This document shows positions 30,922 to 40,359 of a DNA stretch of 59,756 nucleotides, in pieces. How positions within the stretch are numbered: position 1 is the stretch's first letter; each line of letters starts with the position of its first letter. Made by a program: the position numbers and the translations under genes. The notes under the pieces were generated by a model, which was not told the origin of the DNA, did not search any database, and worked only from the letters and a program-made list of their open reading frames with translations. The DNA is from a virus: IMG/VR virus record IMGVR_UViG_3300029787_000037, positions 1 through 59,756 of that record; one strand, given 5' to 3'.

Positions 30922-30985
30922 ACAAAATCTAGACAAAAACAATAGAAAAGCGTATATTTTTGTCTGAGTTAACTTTTTTGTCTGG
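30920..30985. promoter_or_regulatory. CAGACAAAA / TTTTGTCTG double element after terL
   Basis: AGACAAAATCTAGACAAAA (30920-30938) recurs base for base after the major capsid gene (36175-36193). Here it is followed by TTTTTGTCTGAG and TTTTTTGTCTGGG, so two left and two right copies can fold as nested stems. Spacer function unknown; mRNA stem or binding site. Confidence 0.55.
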
Positions 30986-30998
30986 GATTTATTTTTCT

Positions 30999-31196
30999 AT
31001 GCATGGTAACCCTCGACTGAAAACAGGCGCACAGCGGTTGCGTACTAATACTAAACCCGCGAGGAAACCAGCGGCTGACAGAAAATCTAATAATGCTGTA
31101 GGCAGCGGTAAGGGATGGGGTCTACACACAATGGCAAAGAGTGATGCCACACATTATGAACCCCGATTAAAACGTAAGATACTGCCCCCTTATTAG
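30999..31196 (+). CDS. Small basic protein between terminase and portal
   Basis: 65 residues from ATG 30999; the upstream TTG is in the repeat element. Rich in Lys, Arg, Ala and Asn ('KPARKPAADRKSNNAVGSGKGWGL'), ending 'RLKRKILPPY'. It is ten bases upstream of the portal gene. A minor packaging-related or DNA-associated role is possible; no family is recognised. Confidence 0.5.
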   Translation: MHGNPRLKTGAQRLRTNTKPARKPAADRKSNNAVGSGKGWGLHTMAKSDATHYEPRLKRKILPPY

Positions 31197-31205
31197 AGGT
31201 ACATT

Positions 31206-33440
31206 ATGGCCCGTAAGCCTAGACAAGGCGACCAGTCCGAAATCGACAGTGTCGTTAATCCTACCGATCAGATACACGATAATGTTGCTGATGGTCGTAT
31301 TCCAGAGGCTGACCCCAGACAGCTTGGACCTTACGTTGACCCAGAAGTAGCTTTAGAAAACGCGAGGACAGACTTGGTCAAAGACGCAGTTAACGAGATG
31401 ACTGCGATGGAAACACTTGAAAGGACGGGACCTAAATATGATCAAGCACTGGTTGATGAACTTAATGCAGAAGATGAAGACCCTGTGGTTGTGGTTAAAG
31501 CAGAAGTTGAAAATGCTTCTGTCATGCCTGACCAACAAGGGCCTGAAGCTGTTGGTAATGCTCTTAACCGCGACGACAACGCTGCTGAGTGGTTGGACCC
31601 AGAAACTGAAAGAAAACTTATAGACTATGCGAGAGCGCACTTTGATCTCAGCTATGATCGTATCTCTGACCGATATGAATACTGGCGGGACAGTGAGGTA
31701 ACCCATGACATCTATGTCCCAGCGTCCGTTGTTGAACGAACTAGCTCTACCGCGAGAACCTTCTCAACAGGTACTCTTTCTCAAGCCGAGGCGGCTGGAC
31801 GCTATAACGCCAAGAGTAAGGTTATCGATCAGATTAAGACCCCTTATAGCCGTGCTATCTCTGATACGATTTGTACATACAACCTTGCGATTTTTGGTGG
31901 AGCACCACCGTTTAAGCTAGAGAGTTCCGGTGACAGTCGGCAGCGTCGATCAGCGAAGATTCTTGAACGGGAGCTTCACCGGAATATGCGGAAGGTTGGT
32001 TATGAACAACGGCTCTATCAAGTCTTTCTGGACAACAATCGTTACGGCATGGCCCCTATCGCCTGTTTCTATGGCGCAGATGGAAACGTGCCTGTTAATA
32101 TTGATCCTTGGGCTTACTTCCCTGACCCGAGGGTAACCAGTCAAAACCGACACGAAGCTGAGTTTGTTGGGTACAGGTCTTGGGCTTCTCGCACTACGCT
32201 TTATAGACGTAACCATTACCAGAACCTTGATCGTCTAGAACAGAACCGCCCTTCCACCGCTTGGCGTTCTAATTCTTATCTAAAGGAAGTCATACGAGGT
32301 CAGTCCATCGATCCAGCTTTAGCCAGTGCGGCTGAGGAGATGAGCGGGGCAGGGGCTAAGATTGGGTATGCACATATTCTAAATACCTTATATGTGTATT
32401 GTGATCCGAGACGATTTAATATCCCAGCACCTTTTGGTTTATATCGGATGGTGATTGCGGACGAGACAGTAATTATCCAATTCGATAAGTCTCCTTACCC
32501 GCACGATCAGATACCCGTCATTCATGGTGAAGCAAACTATGATGCTCACCGGACTTTCGCTACATCTCTTTATGATCTTTTGATGCCGCTCCAGCGATAT
32601 CAAGATTGGTTGCTCCGTACCCGTGTGGAGAATGTACAGAGTATTGTTCAGAACCGTTTGGTAGTTGATCCGAACCGAGTGAACATCCGAGATATTCTTG
32701 ACCCGAACTCAGCGCGATTAATTAGAACTCTTCCAGGCTCTAACCCGAGTGATGCCTTACTCCCATTGAATATTCCAGACGCAACTCGCAATTACTGGGC
32801 AGACATGGACACGGCTGGTCAGTTAATGCAGCGGGTGGCTGCTGCTTCGGACACTGCCCAAGGTATTCAAGCGGAGACTCAAAGAACGGCTACCGAGATT
32901 GCACGTTTAACTAGCCTTGGTCAGCAGCGTCTTGGGATGCAAGCACGGCTCTTATCTGCTTCTACGATCCGTCCCCTGGTGCGTCAGATGATATCGAACA
33001 CGCAGTTCTTTAAAGTTGATGGCGGGTTCATCGATCTTCCCGAGGAGGTGTCTAATGAGAACCCGTCAGGCACGGTAGGGTTCAATCGATCTGAGATACT
33101 GGGAGACTTTGACTATGTCGTTGTAGATGGCACGTTGCCTACATCTCCCGAGGAGAACTCAGAAAATATTATGCGCTCAATTCGTATCCTGTCCGAGACA
33201 GGCGCAGCCCAAGGGTGGGACATGAATAAATTTGTTGAGCGACTTATAGAGAGCTTTGGCTTCCATGATGTCGAGAATTGGAAAGCGGCTCCTCAACAAG
33301 TCATGCCTGATCAACAGATCCAACAAGAGCTAGCCGCTGGCAACATCTTACCGATGCAACAAGCCCAGCAAGAGATGGGTATGGGGCAACCACCAATCGC
33401 TCCAGAGCCTGACTTAGCTCCACAACCACAGGTCGGTTAA
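31206..33440 (+). CDS. Portal protein
   Basis: 744 residues, the size of large podovirus portals such as P22. N-terminal acidic arm (1-130), then the clip/wing core with 'YDRISDRYEYWRDSEVTHDIYVP', 'PVNIDPWAYFPDPRV', 'YPHDQIPVIHGEANYD', and the crown/stem helices with 'AASDTAQGIQAETQRTATEIARLTSLGQQRLGMQARLLSASTIRPLVRQM'. That last helix-turn-helix is the hallmark of phage head-to-tail connectors. The C-terminus is Gln/Pro-rich. It forms the dodecameric vertex through which DNA enters and leaves. Confidence 0.85.
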   Translation: MARKPRQGDQSEIDSVVNPTDQIHDNVADGRIPEADPRQLGPYVDPEVALENARTDLVKDAVNEMTAMETLERTGPKYDQALVDELNAEDEDPVVVVKAEVENASVMPDQQGPEAVGNALNRDDNAAEWLDPETERKLIDYARAHFDLSYDRISDRYEYWRDSEVTHDIYVPASVVERTSSTARTFSTGTLSQAEAAGRYNAKSKVIDQIKTPYSRAISDTICTYNLAIFGGAPPFKLESSGDSRQRRSAKILERELHRNMRKVGYEQRLYQVFLDNNRYGMAPIACFYGADGNVPVNIDPWAYFPDPRVTSQNRHEAEFVGYRSWASRTTLYRRNHYQNLDRLEQNRPSTAWRSNSYLKEVIRGQSIDPALASAAEEMSGAGAKIGYAHILNTLYVYCDPRRFNIPAPFGLYRMVIADETVIIQFDKSPYPHDQIPVIHGEANYDAHRTFATSLYDLLMPLQRYQDWLLRTRVENVQSIVQNRLVVDPNRVNIRDILDPNSARLIRTLPGSNPSDALLPLNIPDATRNYWADMDTAGQLMQRVAAASDTAQGIQAETQRTATEIARLTSLGQQRLGMQARLLSASTIRPLVRQMISNTQFFKVDGGFIDLPEEVSNENPSGTVGFNRSEILGDFDYVVVDGTLPTSPEENSENIMRSIRILSETGAAQGWDMNKFVERLIESFGFHDVENWKAAPQQVMPDQQIQQELAAGNILPMQQAQQEMGMGQPPIAPEPDLAPQPQVG

Positions 33441-33715
33441 TGAAAAACTTATCAAGCAGCGAACTCAAGACGGGGTTTGCAAAGCTGGAAGACAACGCCT
33501 TCTGGCAGATCTACAGGGAAAAGTTACAGGGAGAGTTTGACCGAGTGCAGCAGACTTTAATCTCAAATGCTTCAGCCGAGGCAGATACGATTAGGGTTTG
33601 TGCGTCACTTATGTCGGCGTTTCAAACAGCGTTAGATTTGCCTCAAAGGATTATAGAGCAAGTCGAAACGGACGAGGAACTGAAAGGACCTTCCGATGGC
33701 AAGAACGAAGAGTGA
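33440..33715 (+). CDS. Small protein between portal and scaffold
   Basis: 91 residues, helical and charged ('ELKTGFAKLEDNAFWQIYREKLQGEFDRVQQTLISNASAEADTIRVCASL'). Its start shares a base with the portal stop and its end overlaps the scaffold by 20 bases. Genes of this size in this place occur in several podoviruses, with a presumed assembly role; the function here is not known. Confidence 0.6.
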   Translation: MKNLSSSELKTGFAKLEDNAFWQIYREKLQGEFDRVQQTLISNASAEADTIRVCASLMSAFQTALDLPQRIIEQVETDEELKGPSDGKNEE

Positions 33716-34829
33716 AGCTGAAGTAACCGCAACCAAGAACCAAGGTTCCGGTGCTATTACTGATCCTAACCAAGCTGCTAATCCTCCCGCTGAGGCCCCC
33801 CAGCCAGCAACTGATGCTGAAGCGAACCCTGATAAAGATGGGCTTCGTGCGGCTGATCGCTTGTATGCGAATGATCGTCTGGAAGCAGACTATGATTATG
33901 ACGTTATGCAAGATGTAGATCCGCGAGAGGATCGCCAGCCCGAGGACGCCAATCAGCAAGATCTAGCCGAAGAAGGTGAGAGTGCTATTGATCGGATGCT
34001 TCGTATTAAATATCGCGGCAAAGAAGAAGATGTCAGCGAAGAAGATGCGGTCACTATGATCCAACAGTTTAAGATGATGGATAATAAATATGGGCCAATC
34101 CTTCAGCTAGCTAGAAACTTATCTGAGCAAACTGGTGAGTCTGACCCACAGAAGCTCGCAGAAATTATGGCGGGGAGCATTGGGCAAGCTGTTGAGAACA
34201 GAGTCAATGAGATGCAGCCCGAAGCCGCTGCGATGCAACAACCGGAGCAACCTGACCCCGCTCTTATGCAAAGGCAGCAACAAGACTTAGAAACCTCTCG
34301 TCAGCAAGCACAGGCTTTCTTTGACGATAATGGGCTTACCCCTACTAATGAGGCTATGCACTCAATGACCAACATGATCATGTACGGGGATCAGATATCT
34401 AGAGTTGCTAACACTCTGCCCCAGCTTATGGCTGATGTGGAAGCCTTCAAACAATCCCAGGCTATGAACGCTCAAGAAAGCCAGCGCAAATTAGTTGATA
34501 GCACAGCGTCGGCTGTAGCCGCAGAACTTGGCATCGATACCGAGCAAGAGTTCAATGACTATCTGAGTTGGGTAGACGGGCAAGAGGAGTTTATCCCAAA
34601 CTACAAACAAGTCATTTCTCAAAACCCGAAAGCGATGGAGCGGTCCATACGTGACTATCATGCTATCGCTACGGGTAACAGAAATACCCAAGAGCAAATG
34701 GCTATGAAGAAACAAGTTGAAAAGAATATCCAACGGGCTGGAGGAGAAACGGTAGCAAGCCGTGGCTCTGATGCGCCTGGGGGACCCGCTCCAGCAAACT
34801 TTAACGATGAGATTATGAATCTCATTTAA
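33696..34829 (+). CDS. Scaffolding protein
   Basis: 377 residues. Acidic, Gln-, Ala- and Met-rich and largely helical, with no enzyme motif: an N-terminal disordered acidic arm (1-90), coiled-coil-like 'EQPDPALMQRQQQDLETSRQQAQAFFDDNGLTP' near 180-215, and a basic C-terminal segment ('AMKKQVEKNIQRAGG') that could bind capsid. Composition and place just before the major capsid gene are those of internal scaffolds of podoviruses such as P22 and T7. Confidence 0.8.
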   Translation: MARTKSEAEVTATKNQGSGAITDPNQAANPPAEAPQPATDAEANPDKDGLRAADRLYANDRLEADYDYDVMQDVDPREDRQPEDANQQDLAEEGESAIDRMLRIKYRGKEEDVSEEDAVTMIQQFKMMDNKYGPILQLARNLSEQTGESDPQKLAEIMAGSIGQAVENRVNEMQPEAAAMQQPEQPDPALMQRQQQDLETSRQQAQAFFDDNGLTPTNEAMHSMTNMIMYGDQISRVANTLPQLMADVEAFKQSQAMNAQESQRKLVDSTASAVAAELGIDTEQEFNDYLSWVDGQEEFIPNYKQVISQNPKAMERSIRDYHAIATGNRNTQEQMAMKKQVEKNIQRAGGETVASRGSDAPGGPAPANFNDEIMNLI

Positions 34830-34832
34830 TAG

Positions 34833-34861
34833 TTAACATTTGTCTGAGCTTTTGTTATAAT
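34833..34861 (+). promoter_or_regulatory. Sigma70-type promoter for the major capsid gene
   Basis: TTAACA (34833-34838), 17-base spacer, TATAAT (34856-34861). The spacer contains TTTGTCTG, the genome-wide motif. It leaves a 140-base leader before the capsid ATG, with an AACAGT/ACTGTT stem around 34901-34925. This would boost capsid expression above the rest of the late operon. Confidence 0.75.
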
Positions 34862-35006
34862 ATTGACACTACATCGGCCTACCAAGGTTTGCCGCATAAC
34901 AGTCAAGACCATTATGGACACTCACTGTTCTGCCGCTAGATAACTGTCGGAGCCACCGTAGCGAATAAACCCTAAACCCATTCTCATGCCATGAAAGGAT
35001 TGTACT

Positions 35007-36170
35007 ATGGCAACTCTTGGAATGCGGGGAACAGGTTCGTTTGCAGCGGACCATCGCCCCGAGAATTGGCGGCAGAAATATCTGATGTTAGAGCCTAATG
35101 GTTCTGCACCTTTAACTGCCGTGCTCTCCATGCTTCCGTCCGAAAAGACGGATGACCCTGAATACCACAACTTTCGCAAAGACCTCCCGAATTGGACAGG
35201 TCAGGTGAAAGCAGACATTGCTAGTGGTGCGGCATCATTCGAGTTTTCATCGGCTGCTGATGCGACCTTTGCTAGAGCGGGTCAGTTGTGGAAGAACGCT
35301 TCGACTGGTGAGATTGTTAAGATTTCATCCATGTCGGGTGCTGTCGCTAGCATTGTTCGTGGAGTCGGTGGCGGTGCTGCTGGTATGACCGCTAACGATG
35401 TTATGTACATGATTGGTAATGTGAACGCTGAAGGTTCGGCACTGCCGAGTTCCATCAGCTATGATGCTGCATCGACGGAAAACTACACGCAGATTTTCCG
35501 TACTCCCTACAGCATCTCACGTACCGCTATGCACACCAACTTCCGCACTGGTGATCAATACCTTGAGAAAAGCCGTGACGCTCTCAAAGAGCACATGGTT
35601 TCTATCGAAAGGGCGGTCATGTTCGGTAAGAAAAGTTCTGATGCGGCGGCTCTCACCGAGCGGACCACAGAAGGCCTTTTCACTTCTATCACCACGAACA
35701 TGAACGATGCAGCTTCTGCCTTTACGACTAACAACAAAGTCACAGAAGCTGAGTTTGACCAGTTCTTGGCAGAAAAAGCCTTCGCTTACGGCTCAAGCGA
35801 AAAGCTGGCTCTATGCGGTTGGAAAGTTGCTCACTTCCTCCAGCAGATTGGAAAAAATCGCTGGCAACCTGTAGACTTCAGCGACCAGTCTTATGGTATC
35901 TCTCTGACTACCTACAAGACTTTCGCTGGTACTCTCCAAGTGAAGACCCACCCGATGTTCCGTCAGATCTCTGGGTTTGAGAACAACATGATTATTCTCG
36001 ACACCAAAGACCTCCGGTATCGGTTTGTGGACGATACTCAACTCCTGAAAGATCGTCAGGCCGCTGGCACAGACGGTGTCACGGACGAGTATCTGACCGA
36101 GTGTGGTCTGGAAGTCCTCCAAGAGAAAACCCACGCTGGTATTCTCAACTGGAGCGTCTCGCCCATCTAA
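35007..36170 (+). CDS. Major capsid protein (DUF5309 / SU10-like)
   Basis: 387 residues. 'FRTPYSISRTAMHTNFRTGDQYLEKSRDALKEHMVSIERAVMFGKKS' near 170-215 is the conserved spine-helix region of the SU10/DUF5309 HK97-fold capsids. The first 90 residues form the arm and E-loop region. C-terminal 'YLTECGLEVLQEKTHAGILNWS' closes the P domain. It lies after the scaffold and its own promoter. AAAGGA precedes the ATG by eight bases. Confidence 0.9.
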   Translation: MATLGMRGTGSFAADHRPENWRQKYLMLEPNGSAPLTAVLSMLPSEKTDDPEYHNFRKDLPNWTGQVKADIASGAASFEFSSAADATFARAGQLWKNASTGEIVKISSMSGAVASIVRGVGGGAAGMTANDVMYMIGNVNAEGSALPSSISYDAASTENYTQIFRTPYSISRTAMHTNFRTGDQYLEKSRDALKEHMVSIERAVMFGKKSSDAAALTERTTEGLFTSITTNMNDAASAFTTNNKVTEAEFDQFLAEKAFAYGSSEKLALCGWKVAHFLQQIGKNRWQPVDFSDQSYGISLTTYKTFAGTLQVKTHPMFRQISGFENNMIILDTKDLRYRFVDDTQLLKDRQAAGTDGVTDEYLTECGLEVLQEKTHAGILNWSVSPI

Positions 36171-36174
36171 GGCC

Positions 36175-36240
36175 AGACAAAATCTAGACAAAACGACCAC
36201 TAAGGAGTATTCTTTAGTGGTCGTTCTTGTCTGGTTGTCT
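36175..36240 (+). terminator. Hairpin after the capsid gene with CAGACAAAA element
   Basis: The 12-base arms AACGACCACTAA (36192-36203) and its complement (36214-36225) form a perfect stem with a ten-base loop, followed by CTTGTCTGGTTGTCT. The 5' side is AGACAAAATCTAGACAAAA, identical to the element after terL. Without a pure T-run, termination is partial at best, leaving downstream genes expressed at lower level. Confidence 0.65.
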
Positions 36241-36252
36241 AGGAGATTTTAA

Positions 36253-36708
36253 GTGACAGATGCACCCAAAAGGAAAGCTCCAGTAAAAAAACCAACTAAA
36301 GAAGTCTTCTATTCTATGCGCCCCGATCTGATGGTGCAGATTAGAAACAAAGACTACGTTTTCCATAAAGGTAAGTTGGAAGTAGATAAAGAAATTGGCG
36401 ACCTTTTACGCAATCACATGCATTATCACAGTGGACAGATTGTCCCGTCAGATGAAGCTATTATTCTGAATGGTCGTCTTGAAGCTCGTAAAGATCACAA
36501 AGACCTTCTTGAATTACTTGAAGATAACCCATCGGGGTACATCTTCCGTTACAACCTCGGCCCTCATATGAAGATACCGATCCGAGGTAAAGACGTTGTT
36601 TTTGATAATCACTTTGCTGTTGTTAATCAGGATCAAGCTGAGGCTCTACGCAACCATACCTTCCTCAATCTAGGTAAAATTTCTGAGGTGAATGTAGAGT
36701 TGCAATGA
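36253..36708 (+). CDS. Unknown head-region protein with internal duplication
   Basis: 151 residues from GTG 36253 with GGAG upstream. A basic N-terminal arm (TDAPKRKAPVKKPTKE) is followed by two related halves: residues about 28-64 ('MVQIRNKDYVFHKGKLEV...LLRNHMHYHSGQI') and about 105-144 ('KIPIRGKDVVFDNHFAVV...ALRNHTFLNLGKI'). The paired '(Q/P)IR.KD.VF' and 'LRNH' words suggest a duplicated small beta domain. Located between capsid and head-tail genes; head decoration or adaptor is inferred. Confidence 0.6.
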   Translation: MTDAPKRKAPVKKPTKEVFYSMRPDLMVQIRNKDYVFHKGKLEVDKEIGDLLRNHMHYHSGQIVPSDEAIILNGRLEARKDHKDLLELLEDNPSGYIFRYNLGPHMKIPIRGKDVVFDNHFAVVNQDQAEALRNHTFLNLGKISEVNVELQ

Positions 36709-37424
36709 GTACGTCTTTAAACCTTAGTCAGTCTAGTGATAGAGGAGATTTCTCTGGGGGTCTGTATCTTGCTCAGAACGCAATGCAAGAACTTGGAGAC
36801 GCCGAGGCTTCTTATTTTATCACCGCTAACCAACAACGGTTTCTCAATTATGCAAACCGTGTGGTGACAGACGTTAACCGTCACCCAATGTTTCTAGATT
36901 TGTTAGATGCAGCCTATGACAATCAACAAGGCTCCATCTCAGCAGACAGTCAGACTTTGGTTCTAACTGGTTCCCCCACAGTAACCTTTAACACATATAC
37001 GCCAGTCAAAGTAGCTGGGGCTGGATTTAGTTCCGAGAGTGGGGGAGGTGCCGCCACAACGGCTGGTGATCTTTATTCTTTTGTGATCCGACAGACCACA
37101 GATGGTTCGGGAAATAGTGTGGCTAATTCCTGGCGATTGGCCGATACGGCTGGTGTAACCGTGACAGATGCCGTGGTGTCGCACCCTTATAGCACCCGTA
37201 TTAAAAGGTACACTGAGTTGAGTGCGGATACTTATAGACCCATCGATGATGAAGTAGTGGTCCTTGGTATTAAGAGTTATTTTATGAAGGATGACTCGGA
37301 CACCAATAACGCTGGCCTTATTACCTTAGCCCAGAACGAATACACACTCGCTATTAATTCGTGGCTTGGATCAATCGTGAATGTTCAAGGGAACCTGACG
37401 GTAGAAATTAGCGAGTACACCTAA
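36705..37424 (+). CDS. Head-tail adaptor / tail tube-like protein
   Basis: 239 residues. N-terminal helical 'GDAEASYFITANQQRFLNYANRVVTDVNRHPMFLDLLDAA' (residues about 30-70) resembles the helical start of podovirus head-tail adaptors (P22 gp4 / T7 gp11 class). The rest is beta-rich. It overlaps its neighbours by a few bases on both sides. The next gene is a large gp10-like tail protein, which fits the usual order. Assignment rests mainly on order and fold impression. Confidence 0.6.
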   Translation: MSTSLNLSQSSDRGDFSGGLYLAQNAMQELGDAEASYFITANQQRFLNYANRVVTDVNRHPMFLDLLDAAYDNQQGSISADSQTLVLTGSPTVTFNTYTPVKVAGAGFSSESGGGAATTAGDLYSFVIRQTTDGSGNSVANSWRLADTAGVTVTDAVVSHPYSTRIKRYTELSADTYRPIDDEVVVLGIKSYFMKDDSDTNNAGLITLAQNEYTLAINSWLGSIVNVQGNLTVEISEYT

Positions 37425-40273
37425 TGCCTCGTAAGCTATTTCCTTACGGTAAGTTCATCGGCTTGGACACAGTTACTGGACCTTTCAATAAAAGCGATAG
37501 GTATCTCGGGTGGGCCGAAGGTTGTTACACAGACTTTCGCGGACAGATCCATAAAGGACCTGGGTTTACTGTATCCCCTAAAGGAGGGGACAGCGAAGCA
37601 GACGCTTCCCAACTTCTCTATAATGCTTATGAGAGGGACAAGACTTACAGGGGGAGGTTTCTCCACGATGGTTCTGCCCAGGCAGAGCTTTTTCAGAATA
37701 GGGGATGGTATCAACATTTTTGGAATGTCTTCCATATAGGGGGGCATAATGTCCTCCGCATCTGGTGGGGTGGTCAACATGCGTCAAGTGCCAGCCTTTC
37801 TCGCACAGGAGATGGATCACCCGATAGTACAAACACTGTTCTTAGCGGGGGTATGAACGTCCCTGTCCAAGATTTCAGGTGTCTATGTGTTGAGGATTCT
37901 GGGAGCCAGCGTGTTGGGTTTACCCCACTGCTTTACTACGGGAATTTTCAAGGACAAACCGTGGGCTGGGGAGACGGTACTAACACCGCTACAAACTATG
38001 CTTCGGCTGACCACGGAGATTATGAAAACGTCACAAACCATAGCGATCCTGATAGTCTTGGTGGTTCTACTAGTCGGTTTAAAGCAACTAGTAACGAGAT
38101 CGGTAAGGACCTCGGCTTCGGTTTTTATCCGGTGAACGGCACGGGTTTTGAAACCAAGTTCTTCATGTTCATGCAACAACAGAAGACGTTAAGTTATTTT
38201 CAGAGGCCTGTAGAAGGGATTACCTCTGATACAGACGATGACACACCTACGACCTTTGATAATCAGCATAACCGTTTCTATTCTGCTAATGCCCAACCCA
38301 GTTCTTTGATTGTCACCTTCAGTGGGAACACTGTGACACGTAATGCTCACGGTTTGAGTGATGGGCAACCTGTCTCATTCAGTCATCGAAACTCTAAATA
38401 CGATTGGCAAGGCTCTCCAGGCTCTAACGGGTCTTATTCTAGTTTGTTTGTTTCTGGAGCTACTGATTATATCACGCTGACTGGACATGGGTTAACTGCT
38501 GGGCAAAGAGTAAGTTTTCATTCCCATGACGCAAAGTATGGACTGAGTGGGACAAGCTATCTCCCAACAGGGTTAGCTGAGAACACTAGGTACTACGTCC
38601 TTAGTTCCGGTCTTTCCACAGACACGTTTAAGATAAGTACCACGGACGGGGGATCTGCTGTCACATGGAGCGGTCAAGGAACCCAGTATCAGTCTTCTGA
38701 TATTCAGATTTATTATGACCTTCCTACAGGGGTGGTCAGGGGTAAGACTTATTACGTCATAAACTCTTCTACTAATGATTTCCAGATTAGCGAGACTGTT
38801 GGTGGGAGTGCGATAACGGCAAGTGGTTCAGGCCACGGCGAGTTGTCTATGCAATTATGGTCTGCGTACAATACATGGCCCAACGGAGCTTTTGGTGTGA
38901 CCGTACAAGGCCGTTTAGTGACGGCTGGCTTACACGGCCTAGAAAATGAACTACACATCTCCGGTTTGAATAAGTATTTCGACTGGCGCACGAATAGCAG
39001 CGGCGGTTCAACTTCTCTTGCTACAGATGGTGCTATAATCGATGTAAGCCAACAGTGGACAGCCATTGATCAGATCAAAGGACTTGGAGTTCTTGAAGGG
39101 GACAAGTTGGTTGTCTTTGGCGAGAACGAAACTCTGATTTATATTACAGATACCGATATTAACAACTGGACGATAGCTACTGACTTCCGAATTAAACTAG
39201 GCTTATTCGGTAGAAACACGCTAGCGAATGTGGGACAAGACTTATTCTTCTGTAGTAAATCGGGGATACATTCGATCCGTCGCGCTGTAAGCGGTCTTAC
39301 TTTAGAAACGCAAACCTACACGCGAGAAGTTTCGGACCTCTGGACTAAATTAGTTGCAGATGCCCCGAAAGAGGGCGAGCAAGGTAAGAGTGGTACGTTA
39401 GATCACGGTACTCAAAGTTCTTACGATAACCTCCACACTGTTAATCCAGAGCCTCACGCATGGTGGGACGAGGAGCTAGGTCACTATACGGTGGTGATCC
39501 CTACTGTAGATGCCACTAAATGGGCTAGGCTCATAATGATTTACGAGAAGGGGACAGGAAAAGGAGAGTTTAAAGGATTTACTTTCACACCACCCTTACC
39601 AGGGGATGTAAATGCGGACGATGGTATCGCCCCAGTCGCTACATGCGGCTCTTATTTTGGGATGCAAGGTTCTTCTCCTGAATCTTTCAGGGAGACGGGC
39701 ATCTCTAGTGTGGTTGTTGGCACCACGAAGAAGTTTGTTTCGTCTGGTGTCTCGGGGGTCAATGCAGCCCACCCGTTTTTCTTTCGCACCCCAGTCTTAT
39801 TTCAAGGACAACCAGATACTTATAAATATTACAAACGATTAATTATAAGGTGTCATGTTGTAGACACGTTGTCTTCGGACGGGGTTGCTACAGACGATCT
39901 GTTTCCACAGTACCTCGACTCCACTATGACGCTTCAAGTAAAGATCTATGATGAGCTTGGTAATCTGCGTCATACAGCCGAAGTAACTCCTGACGTTATT
40001 GCCCAGCCTATTGTTCATACCGAAGGTTATTTGAGTGACATTTTAGGACAATACAATCCCCTAGCGGAGACTGGTGATACCAACGATGTTGGGGTAAACG
40101 AATGGTCTAAACATCCTATAGAGATACCTATAGCTATTCGAGCACGGGGAATATCTATTGGTTTTGACAACAAAGCCTACATCTTCAGTAACTCAACCGC
40201 TAATGGTTGGTCCTACCTCAGAGCACACGGCTTTGTCTTCTCCGACTTCGGCTTAATAGTTGATACAAAGTAA
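37424..40273 (+). CDS. Large tail protein, P22 gp10 / tail-tubular-B-like
   Basis: 949 residues, beta-rich. Residues about 535-630, 'AIDQIKGLGVLEGDKLVVFGENETLIYITD...RNTLANVGQDLFFCSKSGIHSIRRA', are typical of the beta-propeller stabilisation proteins that close the head and hold the tail needle (P22 gp10, T7 gp12). Residues about 295-480 hold two copies of a domain with 'GLSDGQPVSFSH' / 'GLTAGQRVSFHS', a small repeated beta domain. It is the last tail-tube gene before the acyltransferase. A promoter overlaps its last codons. Confidence 0.75.
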   Translation: MPRKLFPYGKFIGLDTVTGPFNKSDRYLGWAEGCYTDFRGQIHKGPGFTVSPKGGDSEADASQLLYNAYERDKTYRGRFLHDGSAQAELFQNRGWYQHFWNVFHIGGHNVLRIWWGGQHASSASLSRTGDGSPDSTNTVLSGGMNVPVQDFRCLCVEDSGSQRVGFTPLLYYGNFQGQTVGWGDGTNTATNYASADHGDYENVTNHSDPDSLGGSTSRFKATSNEIGKDLGFGFYPVNGTGFETKFFMFMQQQKTLSYFQRPVEGITSDTDDDTPTTFDNQHNRFYSANAQPSSLIVTFSGNTVTRNAHGLSDGQPVSFSHRNSKYDWQGSPGSNGSYSSLFVSGATDYITLTGHGLTAGQRVSFHSHDAKYGLSGTSYLPTGLAENTRYYVLSSGLSTDTFKISTTDGGSAVTWSGQGTQYQSSDIQIYYDLPTGVVRGKTYYVINSSTNDFQISETVGGSAITASGSGHGELSMQLWSAYNTWPNGAFGVTVQGRLVTAGLHGLENELHISGLNKYFDWRTNSSGGSTSLATDGAIIDVSQQWTAIDQIKGLGVLEGDKLVVFGENETLIYITDTDINNWTIATDFRIKLGLFGRNTLANVGQDLFFCSKSGIHSIRRAVSGLTLETQTYTREVSDLWTKLVADAPKEGEQGKSGTLDHGTQSSYDNLHTVNPEPHAWWDEELGHYTVVIPTVDATKWARLIMIYEKGTGKGEFKGFTFTPPLPGDVNADDGIAPVATCGSYFGMQGSSPESFRETGISSVVVGTTKKFVSSGVSGVNAAHPFFFRTPVLFQGQPDTYKYYKRLIIRCHVVDTLSSDGVATDDLFPQYLDSTMTLQVKIYDELGNLRHTAEVTPDVIAQPIVHTEGYLSDILGQYNPLAETGDTNDVGVNEWSKHPIEIPIAIRARGISIGFDNKAYIFSNSTANGWSYLRAHGFVFSDFGLIVDTK

Positions 40274-40288
40274 GAAAAACCGTATACT
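40260..40288 (+). promoter_or_regulatory. Sigma70-type promoter upstream of the acyltransferase
   Basis: TTGATA (40260-40265), 17-base spacer, TATACT (40283-40288). It starts within the last codons of the large tail gene and leaves about 65 bases of leader that end in a hairpin touching the acyltransferase start codon. Confidence 0.7.
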
Positions 40289-40333
40289 AGCCTTGACATT
40301 GCGGACTATTCTACGAGGCGTCAGTCAGACGAG

Positions 40334-40359
40334 AATATCCAGAGAATTGGATATTTTTT
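40334..40359 (+). terminator. Hairpin plus T6 abutting the acyltransferase start (attenuator-like)
   Basis: AATATCC / GGATATT with an eight-base loop, then six T ending right before the ATG at 40360. It has the form of an intrinsic terminator and removes any room for a Shine-Dalgarno site. Confidence 0.65.
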
